DNA of 27,692 nucleotides from NCBI GenBank assembly GCA_040905285.1, contig JBBDRV010000168.1:1-27692 (forward strand), read 5' to 3'. The notes under the pieces were generated by a model, which saw only the letters and a list, made by a program, of their open reading frames with translations, did no database searches and was not told the DNA's origin. A program made the translations under genes and the position numbers. Below, in pieces: positions 9,204 to 17,078 of this stretch. Numbering within the stretch: the stretch's first letter is position 1; every line of letters begins with the position of its first letter. Origin of the DNA: JBBDRV01 sp040905285 (lineage in GTDB: Bacteria > Bacteroidota > Rhodothermia > Balneolales > Balneolaceae).

Positions 9204-9236
9204 TATGCAACTTTATAATGCATACATCTGTATGCA
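9204..9236. promoter_or_regulatory. Operator-like palindrome in the divergent promoter region
   Basis: TGCATAC (9219-9225) and GTATGCA (9230-9236) form a perfect 7-bp inverted repeat with a 4-bp spacer. A third TATGCA half-site is at 9204-9209. A TATAAT hexamer (9214-9219) abuts the left arm, so binding here would occlude a plus-strand promoter for the HTH gene. The neighbouring HTH protein is the natural candidate to bind it. Confidence 0.5.
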
Positions 9237-9269
9237 AAATCAAGTTACTTTTCTCTGCTTCTTGCTGTG

Positions 9270-9524
9270 ATGAAAAAACCTGCGGATTTATTGGTTAAAG
9301 CGACAGCCGTTGTACTTAGAAGGCTCAGGGAACATGCCGAAATATCCCAGGAGGAACTCGCTGCAAGAGCCGGGTTAAGCCGCAGTATGATTGATAAAAG
9401 TGAGAGAAGAAAGCGCCTTCCATCTCTGGATGTCGTTATGAAAATTGCCTCGGGACTTGAAACTGAAGCATCTGAAATTGTACGGTTGATTGAGCAGGAG
9501 CTGAACGACAGCGCAGCAGATTAG
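9270..9524 (+). CDS. XRE-family helix-turn-helix regulator
   Basis: An 84-residue single-domain DNA-binding protein. The Cro/C1-type helix-turn-helix is complete: RRLREHAEISQEELAARAGLS, the recognition helix RSMIDKSERRKRLPSL, then SLDVVMKIASGLETEASEIVRLIEQ. A GTG lies directly before the ATG at 9270; I prefer the ATG, and the protein changes by one residue only. No strong ribosome-binding site is visible. The divergent arrangement with the 102-residue gene, and the palindrome in the shared upstream region, suggest auto-regulation and control of that neighbour. The CNNM gene follows 85 bp downstream on the same strand and may be a separate unit. Confidence 0.82.
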   Translation: MKKPADLLVKATAVVLRRLREHAEISQEELAARAGLSRSMIDKSERRKRLPSLDVVMKIASGLETEASEIVRLIEQELNDSAAD

Positions 9525-9609
9525 CGGTGGGAAATGACGGGAAACTGAACCTTCTATGGGGCTGGTTTAAAGTTCCAAAGGAGACTGATTTATTCTTATA
9601 TTCTGACCT

Positions 9610-10713
9610 ATGGAGTTACTGGTCTTTTATCTTTTACTCGCTTTAGCCGTCTCCTTCCTCTGTTCCCTTCTGGAAGCCGTTTTATTGACTGTCAGTCACT
9701 CTTACATTGCAGTTATGGAGCGTAAAGGCCATTGGGCGGGTGCTTTGATTCGCCAGTATAAACAGGATATTGACCGGCCGCTCTCCGCAATCCTCAGCCT
9801 GAACACCATAGCTCACACAGTGGGTGCGGCGGGTGTGGGTGCACAGGCCCAGATAGTGTTCGGTGATGTTTATGTAACGATCATATCTGCTGTCCTTACA
9901 CTTCTGATACTGGTTTTCTCCGAAATTATACCTAAAACTTTAGGGGCTACCTATTGGAGAAACCTGACTCCGGCCTCGGTATATATCCTGAGAATACTCA
10001 TGGTAGTATTGTATCCTTTTGTAGTTTTCTCAAACGTAATCACCAGATTATTTTCCCGCGATAGTGAAATGACCAGCTTTAGCCGGGAAGAATTTGGTGC
10101 ACTGGCTGATCTGGGCGTTGAAGAAGGGGTTTTCGAGGAAAAGGAGTCGCAGGTGTTTCAGAACCTGATTCGTTTCAGCTCGCTGCGGGTGAAAGATATC
10201 ATGACCCCGCGGGTTGTGATGGTCGGATTTCGTGAGAATCTGACGATTGGTGATATTAAAGAGCGAGTTGAAGGCCTTATTTTTTCAAGACTGCCGGTTT
10301 ACGGTTCTGACCGGGATGTGGTTACAGGTTATGTTCTGAAGAATGACCTTCTGCTGAAAATGGCCAGGAATGAAATGAATGAGCAGCTCAGGGAAGTTAA
10401 AAGAGACATCCTGATTGTTCCGGAAGTAATGCCCCTGTCAGGCCTGTTCGACTTGTTCATGACCCAACAGGAGCATATTGCCGTTGTGGTGGATGAGTAT
10501 GGTGGAATTGCAGGAGTGGTGACGATGGAGGATCTCCTTGAAACACTATTGGGAATGGAAATTATTGACGAGTCGGATACGATTGAAGATATGCAGGCAA
10601 TGGCCCGAAAAAAGTGGGCGGAACGGGCGTTGCGGCTGGGAATTATTGATGAAGAACAAGTCAGCGAAACAGAACGGGGAGAGGAGGGAGGGAATTCTCC
10701 GAATGGGGGCTGA
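9610..10713 (+). CDS. CNNM/CBS-domain membrane protein (HlyC/CorC-like, putative cation transporter)
   Basis: A 367-residue protein. The N-terminal CNNM (DUF21) membrane domain spans about 1-145, with hydrophobic segments near 3-27, 58-82, 87-105 and 121-142 and the family signature EIIPKTLGA (105-113). A CBS pair follows: first about 195-250 (begins RVKDIMTPR), second about 262-315 (VVVDEYGGIAGVVTMEDLLETLLG). The C-terminal CorC_HlyC domain of longer homologues is absent; a short acidic tail ends the protein. Family members are implicated in Mg2+ or other divalent cation/Na+ exchange. It starts with ATG at 9610. It converges on the hydrolase gene and shows no operon partner. Confidence 0.9.
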   Translation: MELLVFYLLLALAVSFLCSLLEAVLLTVSHSYIAVMERKGHWAGALIRQYKQDIDRPLSAILSLNTIAHTVGAAGVGAQAQIVFGDVYVTIISAVLTLLILVFSEIIPKTLGATYWRNLTPASVYILRILMVVLYPFVVFSNVITRLFSRDSEMTSFSREEFGALADLGVEEGVFEEKESQVFQNLIRFSSLRVKDIMTPRVVMVGFRENLTIGDIKERVEGLIFSRLPVYGSDRDVVTGYVLKNDLLLKMARNEMNEQLREVKRDILIVPEVMPLSGLFDLFMTQQEHIAVVVDEYGGIAGVVTMEDLLETLLGMEIIDESDTIEDMQAMARKKWAERALRLGIIDEEQVSETERGEEGGNSPNGG

Positions 10714-10825
10714 CTAACCGGAAGGTATAAACTGCGCAAAAGCGGTCGGTGGTTTCCAGCTGCTTGGTTGCTTTATTGGAGTGGTTGGCCTGTGTGATGG
10801 AACCCTGTTGGAAACGTTATGTTCG

Positions 10826-13138
10826 TCAGGGTTTAAAGTTGCTGACTGCCCATTCAACCATACGATCCGTCATGCCGGCCGACAATCTGTTGTAATCCTC
10901 CGGTGTTACGAGATGGATCCGATCCCCGGCATTATAAAGATCAAAAACATTCCCTGCCTCCCTGACTGCCCGGTTCACATCGTTGAATGATGCATACTGA
11001 TCCCAGGTCGGAGCCATTATCCAAAGCGGTCTTGGCGCGATGGATGCCAGGATCTCATGGTAGTCATAAGGAATCCGCTCTTCATGACCGGCGAAAAACC
11101 CCAGGCGCGGAATATGACCGTGAAGATGGGAGTACTCAAAGATACCTTCAGCGGTTTTTCCGTCTTTATTTGTTCGCATCGGGGAAAAACCCGACACGGT
11201 CATAACCCCCGAAATCCGCTCGTCAAGAGCGGCGCTGTACAACCCGACCTTCCCGCCCAGCGAATAACCGGCAACCAGGATTCTGGCCTGATCCAGGAAA
11301 TCAACGGAGGTCAGCTCGTCAACCGCCCAGTGAACATCAGCCACCATGCGGCCCATCCTGGACCACCGGGGAAAACGTTCATAAAAGTAACGTCCCTCTT
11401 CTATTCGTGTGCCAAAACCGATCTGGTCATACATATAGACAGCAAATCCTTCATCTACAAAAGCGTTAACGATATTCCCCAGTCTTTCATAGCCTTTGGA
11501 ATACGTATACTCATGAAGGTAGACGACGACCGGCAGGTTATCGCTTGCCGGCTCGCCTTCCGAATTTTCAGGATAATACAACGTACCGAAAGCAATTCGC
11601 CGGCTGCCAACAGAATCGTTAACCCGGGGCTCGCCTACCACGGCCCTCTTGTAATCCGGTTGACGACCCGGAGCCAGTGACGGGGGCTTTTCACCCAAAG
11701 CCCACCTGATTCGCGTCCGGATCCCGGATTTTTTACTCTCCCAGTCACCGGTGGTCCGAATCCTGCCTCCGTTCGGGGCCTCCAGAAGGTCATCGATTCC
11801 TTTCGCATTAAAGGCAAGTGGATTCAGCATTTCCCCGGAGAGACCCAGCCATTTGGAAAATGTATAGTCGTGGTACATTTTATTTTCCGGTTTGATATCT
11901 CCCCTCTCAAAAACAAAGTCAAAAAAGTCCAGGTACCGCTCTATATCCCTGGCTGCCGGTGAATGGTTTCCTTCCCGCAGATCAATGGCAATCTGATCCC
12001 CGGCACCCAAAAACTCATAAACGGTTTTTGCCGACCGGTAGGCCTGTTCAATTCCCCAGTGATCTGCCGCGGATTCCGTAATCGAAGACGTCAGCATTAA
12101 TCCGCGCGGAGCCACCAGGGCCATCAGCGAGTTCTGGTCTACCGGTAGTTTATGCTCTCTTCCCACGAAAAACCGAAGCCTGGGATGCAGCCAGTGAGGT
12201 CGCCATCGGGTAAGCAGTTCTGTCGTCTCGTTATTAAACCTGTCAGTTGTATAACGGAATGGCTGCTCGCCACCCGTGCCGCCGCTGATGGGAATAACCG
12301 CGTCAATTCGGTCATCGTAGGCCGCTGCCCACAAAACCGATTTCCCGTTCCGGGACAATCCGGCAAGGGAAATCTGTTCCCTGTTCACCTCACCCAGCGT
12401 ATACAGATAATCGATGGTCCTGGATGCGGCCCAGCCCCAGCGCATGATTGTGGAAAAATCATAGTCAGGCCACCAGATTTTTTCATAGGCTTCACTGTCG
12501 TCGGGAAAACCGTATCCGGGATGCGTGGCCGTAAATCTTACCCCCATATACCCTCTTCTTACCGCTGACTGCACCCAGTCATCCCGGCCCTCTTTCCATG
12601 GGGATATAAACACCGGAAAAGGGCCCTCACCCGGAGGAATCAACAGGGTAATGTGAAGCCGGGCTTCATGATCAGGTCCGAACCGGAGCAGCAGGTCCCT
12701 CTCTGTAAGCTCACCTTTGCTGCGCTCTTCAAGCAGCTCCGCTGTTACGTTGCCTGGAGGCGGAGGCACTGTTCCGGTTATCCAGTGCTGCACCTGCTCT
12801 TTAATCCACCGGCGCTTCTCCATCCACTGATCTATCGTCTTCACCGGAATATTTTCTCTGCCTTCATCCAGAATCAATGGATCCGGAAGAAAAGGCAGGG
12901 AGGGCATCCGGCGGAAGTCAGGAGGCAGTTCCCCCGTCCGTTCCTGCCAGGCTCCCCAGGTGGAATCTACAGGTGTAGGCGGCAACGCTTCAGAACTCGT
13001 GTGATGGTCCGGTGGCACTACCCTTAGTAGCTGGTCAAGATAATCCTGTCTTCTCTCTTCGGAAGATTGAGCAAAAACACCTGAATGGAAAAGAAGAAAA
13101 CCTACAATCAGTAATGAATAGCGGGGTACTCTGCACAT
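10826..13138 (-). CDS. Secreted protein with two alpha/beta-hydrolase domains, the first CE15 glucuronoyl-esterase-like
   Basis: A 770-residue protein with a Sec signal peptide (about 1-23, ends VFAQ). Domain 1 (about 100-412) has nucleophile motif GLSRNG (S262), the stretch PISGGTGGE, ALVAPRGLMLTSS and a late histidine in EGNH (H392). GxSRxG followed by LPVDQNSLMALVAPR is the pattern of CE15 glucuronoyl esterases, which cut ester links between glucuronoyl groups and lignin alcohols. Domain 2 (about 510-770) has a classical nucleophile elbow GYSLGG (S626), APRPLWIMAPTWD and a late His (H742). Both sets of catalytic residues look intact, so the protein may be bifunctional. ATG start at 13138. 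It stands alone, convergent with the CNNM gene, and is not adjacent to the SusC/SusD locus. The substrate is unproven. Confidence 0.85.
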   Translation of the reverse strand: MCRVPRYSLLIVGFLLFHSGVFAQSSEERRQDYLDQLLRVVPPDHHTSSEALPPTPVDSTWGAWQERTGELPPDFRRMPSLPFLPDPLILDEGRENIPVKTIDQWMEKRRWIKEQVQHWITGTVPPPPGNVTAELLEERSKGELTERDLLLRFGPDHEARLHITLLIPPGEGPFPVFISPWKEGRDDWVQSAVRRGYMGVRFTATHPGYGFPDDSEAYEKIWWPDYDFSTIMRWGWAASRTIDYLYTLGEVNREQISLAGLSRNGKSVLWAAAYDDRIDAVIPISGGTGGEQPFRYTTDRFNNETTELLTRWRPHWLHPRLRFFVGREHKLPVDQNSLMALVAPRGLMLTSSITESAADHWGIEQAYRSAKTVYEFLGAGDQIAIDLREGNHSPAARDIERYLDFFDFVFERGDIKPENKMYHDYTFSKWLGLSGEMLNPLAFNAKGIDDLLEAPNGGRIRTTGDWESKKSGIRTRIRWALGEKPPSLAPGRQPDYKRAVVGEPRVNDSVGSRRIAFGTLYYPENSEGEPASDNLPVVVYLHEYTYSKGYERLGNIVNAFVDEGFAVYMYDQIGFGTRIEEGRYFYERFPRWSRMGRMVADVHWAVDELTSVDFLDQARILVAGYSLGGKVGLYSAALDERISGVMTVSGFSPMRTNKDGKTAEGIFEYSHLHGHIPRLGFFAGHEERIPYDYHEILASIAPRPLWIMAPTWDQYASFNDVNRAVREAGNVFDLYNAGDRIHLVTPEDYNRLSAGMTDRMVEWAVSNFKP

Positions 13139-13341
13139 TTATCCGGATTGTTTTAATGATTGACGTTCCGTTTGGATCGCATTATAGCAATGATTGAATA
13201 GAAATAATATCAGCAATCACATGTAGATCAAAGAAGTACAGAGCTTCAGTGCAACTGTCAGGGGGCTTACATGTACCGGCCGTTGTGCCACTGATACCAT
13301 CAAGAGATGCAGTACAAAATAATAGCTCGGATTGTTGTACC

Positions 13342-13382
13342 TAAAATAAAAACCCTTGCAAGCCAACAACTTGCAAGGGTTT
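13342..13382 (-). terminator. Displaced intrinsic terminator of the tRNA-Leu gene
   Basis: Perfect 13-bp inverted repeat (13350-13362 and 13370-13382) with a 7-nt loop. On the minus strand the stem ends GGGTTT and runs into a T-rich tract (TTATTTT). It abuts the left att repeat. Joining this flank to the intact tRNA-Leu at 19425 across one att copy puts the hairpin 3 nt after the tRNA 3' end, exactly where a tRNA terminator belongs. The insertion has therefore separated gene and terminator by about 6 kb. Confidence 0.8.
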
Positions 13383-13402
13383 ATGTGCCCTGGACTGGAT
13401 TC
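13383..13402 (+). repeat. Left attachment site (attL) of the integrative element
   Basis: The 20-bp sequence ATGTGCCCTGGACTGGATTC is repeated exactly at 19422-19441, where it forms the 3' end of tRNA-Leu. Sequence diverges immediately on both sides of the shared 20 bp. This is the classical footprint of tyrosine-recombinase insertion into a tRNA 3' end; the left copy is only a tRNA fragment. Confidence 0.88.
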
Positions 13403-13500
13403 TAAGCCTGAAATTGGCGTATCTCATAACCCCTCTCATTATGCTAAAATCGCTGTTTATGTAATGCATAGGCACTGTAAGAAATGTACCAGTTACAGAA

Positions 13501-13522
13501 TTTGTTCTACCAATGTTCTGCC
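13501..13522 (+). repeat. Left subterminal repeat, candidate integrase arm-type sites
   Basis: A 22-bp sequence built from two copies of TGTTCTRCC spaced 11 bp apart. It recurs at 19333-19354 with one mismatch, in the same orientation. It lies about 100 bp inside attL. Tyrosine integrases with an N-terminal arm-binding domain use such repeated sites; assigning that function here is inference. Confidence 0.6.
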
Positions 13523-13565
13523 AAAGAATTATATTACAGCTGACCTTTTAACGAACCTACTTGTC

Positions 13566-14801
13566 ATGCCTGCAACATTCCATTTTCTTCTGAGAGAAGA
13601 TCGACCTAACAAACAGGGTCTTTGCCCGATCTACTTCCTTATCATTCACAATCGGAAAAAGAAGTACATGAATACCGGTGTACGAATCGATCCCAAATAT
13701 TGGAACCCAGACAAACGAAAAGTGCGGCGAGGCCATCGCACGTGTAACAAGCTGAATCAGGAACTTGAGATCATCCGGGAAAATGCTGCCTCTGCATATC
13801 GAGAACTAAACCGGGAGAAACGAGCCAGTGCGGATGCGATCAAGAAACGTTTGGAGTATGTTTCAAAGGACAACTTCTTTACGTTGGCTGATGAATATCT
13901 GACTACGTTGAATAACTACGGCCAATTCTGGACATGGAAACAGACAAAAGTAGCTATTCAGAAGATCAGGGATTATCATAAATCCGATCATCTTCCAGTT
14001 AATCTGATAGATGCGGATTTCCTCACTAAATTTCAGGGACAGCTTAGGCAACGGAATAAACCATCAACCATTTTGAAAAATTTCGGAAATATCAAAAAAG
14101 TTCTGAACCTGGCAGTGCGAAAACATCTGATTCCAGCCAATCCTATGAACTCCGATGATTTCAAGTTGATAAATAATAATGGTGCGGATTCAAAAACAAA
14201 ATTGACGTTAGATCAAATACGCAAAATTGAAAACCTGAAACTAGATACCGGTTCAAACATCTGGCATTCCCGCAACGCTTTTATTCTTTCATTTTACTTC
14301 TGCGGAATGCGGTTCGGAGATGTTGCAGAAGTAAAATGGAGCAATGTGAAAAATGGGCGACTAGAATATGACATGAATAAAACCGGGAATCCTGTTAACC
14401 TGCCGATTAAGGACGGTGCACGAAAGATTCTGAATGCTTATGAGGGAGCCAATAACAACGGATATGTATTCCCCTTTTTGGCCGATCTGTCAGAAGAACA
14501 GCAAAAAGATCCGATAACCATCCGTAAACGAATAAGTGTCTGGAATGCCATTGTGAACGGGCAAGATTCAGACGGAAAAACAACAGGCTTAAAAGCCATT
14601 GCAAAGCTAGCAAGGATTGATGAAGGTATTTCAATGCACGTTGCCCGTCATTCTTTCGCTCAATACGGTGTGAACGACAAGAATATACCACCATACAAAA
14701 TGATGATGCTGTTAGGACACAAGAACATCAAAACGACAATGCAGTACCTGAAATCTCTTGACTTGAAAACAGTTGATACAGTGATGGATGAGATATTTTA
14801 A
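13566..14801 (+). CDS. Site-specific tyrosine recombinase (integrase) of the tRNA-Leu element
   Basis: A 411-residue protein from ATG 13566. It has an N-terminal arm-DNA-binding domain (about 3-90, FHFLLREDRPNKQGLCPIYF), a SAM-like core-binding domain (about 105-205), and a catalytic domain (about 212-405). The catalytic set is complete: R249 in CGMRFGD, K272, H358-x-x-R361 in HVARHSF, H385 in LLGHKN and Y394. It catalyses integration at, and excision from, the 3' end of tRNA-Leu. This start is chosen because the family's N-terminal domain begins here and the upstream open frame overlaps attL. No strong ribosome-binding site is visible. The gene points into the element, as is usual for the att-proximal integrase of Bacteroidota elements. 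Confidence 0.94.
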   Translation: MPATFHFLLREDRPNKQGLCPIYFLIIHNRKKKYMNTGVRIDPKYWNPDKRKVRRGHRTCNKLNQELEIIRENAASAYRELNREKRASADAIKKRLEYVSKDNFFTLADEYLTTLNNYGQFWTWKQTKVAIQKIRDYHKSDHLPVNLIDADFLTKFQGQLRQRNKPSTILKNFGNIKKVLNLAVRKHLIPANPMNSDDFKLINNNGADSKTKLTLDQIRKIENLKLDTGSNIWHSRNAFILSFYFCGMRFGDVAEVKWSNVKNGRLEYDMNKTGNPVNLPIKDGARKILNAYEGANNNGYVFPFLADLSEEQQKDPITIRKRISVWNAIVNGQDSDGKTTGLKAIAKLARIDEGISMHVARHSFAQYGVNDKNIPPYKMMMLLGHKNIKTTMQYLKSLDLKTVDTVMDEIF

Positions 14802-14860
14802 AAAAACGAACCTAGGAGCCTATAACAGCAACCAAGGTTCTGACATAAAAGGCAAGAATT

Positions 14861-15373
14861 ATGAAGCATACCCACTTGGATTTAAGTAAGGAAGTGAACA
14901 AAATTTGCTTCAAATACAATGTTAAACTTCCTGCTGATTGGCGTCAGATATTTATAGCAGATTCCTTTTTGCCACCAGAAAAATTTGTCAATACCAGAGC
15001 AGATTTTTTAAAAGAACTAGATATGATAAGAAATATGCACGATCGGATAACATATCTAGAAGCCGTGATAGAGCAGTTTAATCACAAAAAAAAAGATTTT
15101 TTAGAGCAATTTCCTTTTGTCCATGCCGAATTGGAGGCACTCAAAAAAGCGCAGGATACATTTAAGAAGGATACAAACAGACAAGTAGGTCGGCCAACTG
15201 AATTTTCACCTGAAGATAGCAAGAAATGGTTTGAAGAATTAAAAACCCAAATATCTTATCAGCATAAAAATGGAAATCCGCATAAAACAAAGATCAGAGA
15301 GGAAATAAGGAATAGGCATAAAAATAAAACAGGTTACAAACCAAGTTCCAAAACTATTAAACGGCACGTTTAA
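14861..15373 (+). CDS. Hypothetical protein of the integrative element
   Basis: A 170-residue, lysine-rich, largely helical protein that I do not recognise. Residues about 47-105 look like a helical or coiled-coil stretch (FLKELDMIRNMHDRITYLEA). The C-terminal third (about 112-170) is strongly basic and starts with GRPTEFSPEDSKKWF, so it may bind DNA. No signal peptide, membrane segment or relaxase motif is seen. It lies between the integrase (59 bp upstream) and the HTH gene, and ends three bases before an intrinsic terminator, so it may be co-transcribed with int. A role in excision or element maintenance is a guess from position only. Confidence 0.72.
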   Translation: MKHTHLDLSKEVNKICFKYNVKLPADWRQIFIADSFLPPEKFVNTRADFLKELDMIRNMHDRITYLEAVIEQFNHKKKDFLEQFPFVHAELEALKKAQDTFKKDTNRQVGRPTEFSPEDSKKWFEELKTQISYQHKNGNPHKTKIREEIRNRHKNKTGYKPSSKTIKRHV

Positions 15374-15376
15374 ACA

Positions 15377-15401
15377 GGACAAATCATTTTGTCCCCTTTT
15401 T
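15377..15401 (+). terminator. Intrinsic terminator after the 170-residue gene
   Basis: Perfect 7-bp stem GGACAAA (15377-15383) and TTTGTCC (15388-15394) with a TCAT loop, followed after CC by TTTTT. It begins 3 nt after the stop codon at 15373 and probably separates the int unit from the HTH-RepA unit. Confidence 0.6.
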
Positions 15402-15474
15402 GCATCTTACCATGTTCTTTTCTATGGCCTACCTTGGTTACAGATGAAACAATTAATTGTAATCAATGTGACCA

Positions 15475-15777
15475 ATGGAAAATAACATATTTATACCCAC
15501 TGAAGCAAAATTCAAAGAAGTATTAGGGGAAACCGTAGATAAAATTCTGGAGCGTCGGATACCACAAATTATCAGACAAGCTAACCGCAAAGAGTATTTG
15601 ACTACAAAAGAGTTTAAAGAACTTACCGGGTGCAGTTATCGGATTCAGCATTATCTGAGGGAAGAAGGTAAAATTTCTTATTCCCAGGAAGGACGAAAAA
15701 TATTTTACAGAACGGAAGACATCGAAACTTTCATGAGAGAGCGACGAGTAAACTCTGCCAAAGGCTCTCGACTATGA
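15475..15777 (+). CDS. Helix-turn-helix (excisionase-like) protein
   Basis: A 100-residue protein with a MerR/excisionase-type winged helix: YLTTKEFKELTGCSYRIQHYL (about 42-62) followed by the wing EGKISYSQEGRKIFYRTEDIETFM. This architecture is common in Bacteroidota mobile elements, upstream of RepA-like ATPases, where such proteins bend DNA for excision or start replication. The stop codon overlaps the start of the next gene by four bases (ATGA), so the two are translationally coupled. It starts with ATG at 15475 and has its own unit downstream of the terminator at 15377. It could be either the recombination directionality factor or a replication initiator accessory. Confidence 0.82.
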   Translation: MENNIFIPTEAKFKEVLGETVDKILERRIPQIIRQANRKEYLTTKEFKELTGCSYRIQHYLREEGKISYSQEGRKIFYRTEDIETFMRERRVNSAKGSRL

Positions 15778-16748
15778 AAATAAAACTGAAGGAAAGTAGG
15801 AATGGCAAACGCTCAAAAGTAAAAAATAAGACTTCAACCTATAGCTGGTTCATTCCAACTGATCCATACATTCAACCAGTCCCTAAATTAGAATTTGTAG
15901 TTTCTGGATACTGTGCGAAAGGGTTAATTACTGTGCTCGGAGGGAGCGCTGGTTCTGGTAAATCCTTATTCAACCAAATCCTTTTCCAAAAGAGGAATAA
16001 TGATTTATTGGAAACCAAACCCGGAAAAGCCATTTACTTAACCGGTGCAGATTCATCTGAGTATGAAATCCGTCGACGAGCAAAAGTCATAAAGGAGAAC
16101 CACGGCCTTCAAACTGTATCTCTCCCCGATGATTTCTACTGTGTTGCCACAAATGAGGAATTCATGCAAGAGTTAACTCATCGCGTAAAGCAACACAGTA
16201 CGGATGTGGTAATCTTTGATACACTGGCTGATTTTCACGAGGGAAACATGTATGAATCTGAATCAGCAAACAATACGATGAAAGCCTTCGTAAAGTTAGC
16301 TCACTCCGCAAATGTAGCCGTTATCTTAATCACACATACGCGTAAGGGGTCAAAAATAAAAATGCATTATGATGTGGAGGATATTTCGGATTCAAGGGTA
16401 TTCGGGACTAAATCAGACTTTGTCTTTGGATTGAAAAGCGAATACCAATCAGACGGATCTAACCTTATCGAGCTTCAATGCCTCAAAAGCAGAAGCATGA
16501 AACCCATACAGCCGTTAAGAGCAGAGATAAATTACCATTCAGCTACAAACGAATTAAAGGTCCAGAAAACCAATCAAATGTTTTCCTACGAACTTGAAGT
16601 TCAGAATAAGGAAGAGACGAAAAAGTATAAAATAGCACAAGTTCATAAATTGAAATCGGAAGGAAAGACTCATTCACAAATTGCAAAGCAATTAAAAGTC
16701 TCCAAAGGCACCGTCCACAATTATGCACAGGAACCAGCTCCATCTTAA
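15774..16748 (+). CDS. RepA-like AAA (RecA-fold) ATPase with C-terminal helix-turn-helix
   Basis: A 324-residue protein. Walker A is GGSAGSGKS (about 56-64), Walker B is DVVIFDT (about 144-150), and a motif-3-like strand ILITHT is near 184-189. This is the RepA/RSF1010-type hexameric helicase pattern (AAA_25 class). The C-terminal part (about 290-320) has a helix-turn-helix: SEGKTHSQIAKQLKVSKGTV. It would unwind or mark an origin on the excised circle. The start ATG overlaps the preceding HTH gene's stop. A cluster of GGTCA motifs lies directly downstream and is the obvious candidate binding site. The element has no separate primase or DNA polymerase gene. Confidence 0.85.
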   Translation: MKIKLKESRNGKRSKVKNKTSTYSWFIPTDPYIQPVPKLEFVVSGYCAKGLITVLGGSAGSGKSLFNQILFQKRNNDLLETKPGKAIYLTGADSSEYEIRRRAKVIKENHGLQTVSLPDDFYCVATNEEFMQELTHRVKQHSTDVVIFDTLADFHEGNMYESESANNTMKAFVKLAHSANVAVILITHTRKGSKIKMHYDVEDISDSRVFGTKSDFVFGLKSEYQSDGSNLIELQCLKSRSMKPIQPLRAEINYHSATNELKVQKTNQMFSYELEVQNKEETKKYKIAQVHKLKSEGKTHSQIAKQLKVSKGTVHNYAQEPAPS

Positions 16749-16757
16749 TCGATCATT

Positions 16758-16862
16758 GGTCATTTCACTAGAGTATTGTCAGTTGACCACCTGTTCGGTC
16801 AAAATACCGGTCAATATTGACCATCAATTTGATCATTATTACTGAATTCCAGAAAATGACCC
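16758..16862. repeat. GGTCA/TGACC motif cluster, candidate iterons or operator
   Basis: Six copies of the pentamer in either orientation within 105 bp, at 16758, 16784, 16797, 16809, 16818 and 16858. Two of them form the perfect 14-bp palindrome GGTCAATATTGACC (16809-16822). The cluster starts 10 bp after the RepA-like ATPase gene. Replication origins often lie next to the initiator gene and hold such repeats. An operator array is the alternative. Confidence 0.45.
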
Positions 16863-17078
16863 TAGAGGAATCAAATTATGGGTACCAATGAGTAACAGGT
16901 TCAATGGAGCAAATTCGAGAGACTTATTCTTATCAAGGACTGACAAGTATCATTCAACATCGCACGCAGCGGTTATCTGTTATCGCAGCAGATTTAAACG
17001 CCCGGAGCGTACACCTTTTCCTACAGAGAAATTTCCGACCAAACAGTAGCGTATTTAGGAGAAGCTTTTAACGGATAG
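16856..17078 (+). pseudogene. Possible degraded gene (one internal stop, one frameshift)
   Basis: From ATG 16856 the frame reads MTLEESNYGYQ, meets TGA at 16889, and continues as VTGSMEQIRETYSYQGLT and IIQHRTQRLSVIAADLNA. Around 17010 the protein-like reading moves to another frame (PGAYTFSYREISDQTVAYL), ending at TAG 17076-17078. The joined product of about 75 residues looks like real protein in composition, but I do not recognise it. It may be chance. The only uninterrupted frame, 16904-17071, encodes 55 residues. Confidence 0.25.

Larger units (their letters stand above)
13139..13565. other. Intergenic region containing the left junction of the integrative element
   Basis: No gene is supported. 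13139-13341 is host spacer upstream of the divergent hydrolase gene. It is followed by the displaced tRNA terminator (13342-13382), the left att repeat (13383-13402), and about 160 bp of element DNA before the integrase ATG, which includes the 22-bp subterminal repeat (13501-13522). The integrase frame is open leftward to 13356, but that extension would read through the terminator stem and the att repeat. Confidence 0.7.

Noticed and set aside
13383..13402. Second tRNA gene at the left junction
   Set aside because: Only the last 17 tRNA bases plus 3 flanking bases are present; no D or anticodon arm exists here.
13356..13565. 70-residue N-terminal extension of the integrase frame
   Set aside because: It reads through the tRNA terminator stem and the attL repeat, has no family similarity, and the arm-binding domain starts at the internal ATG 13566.
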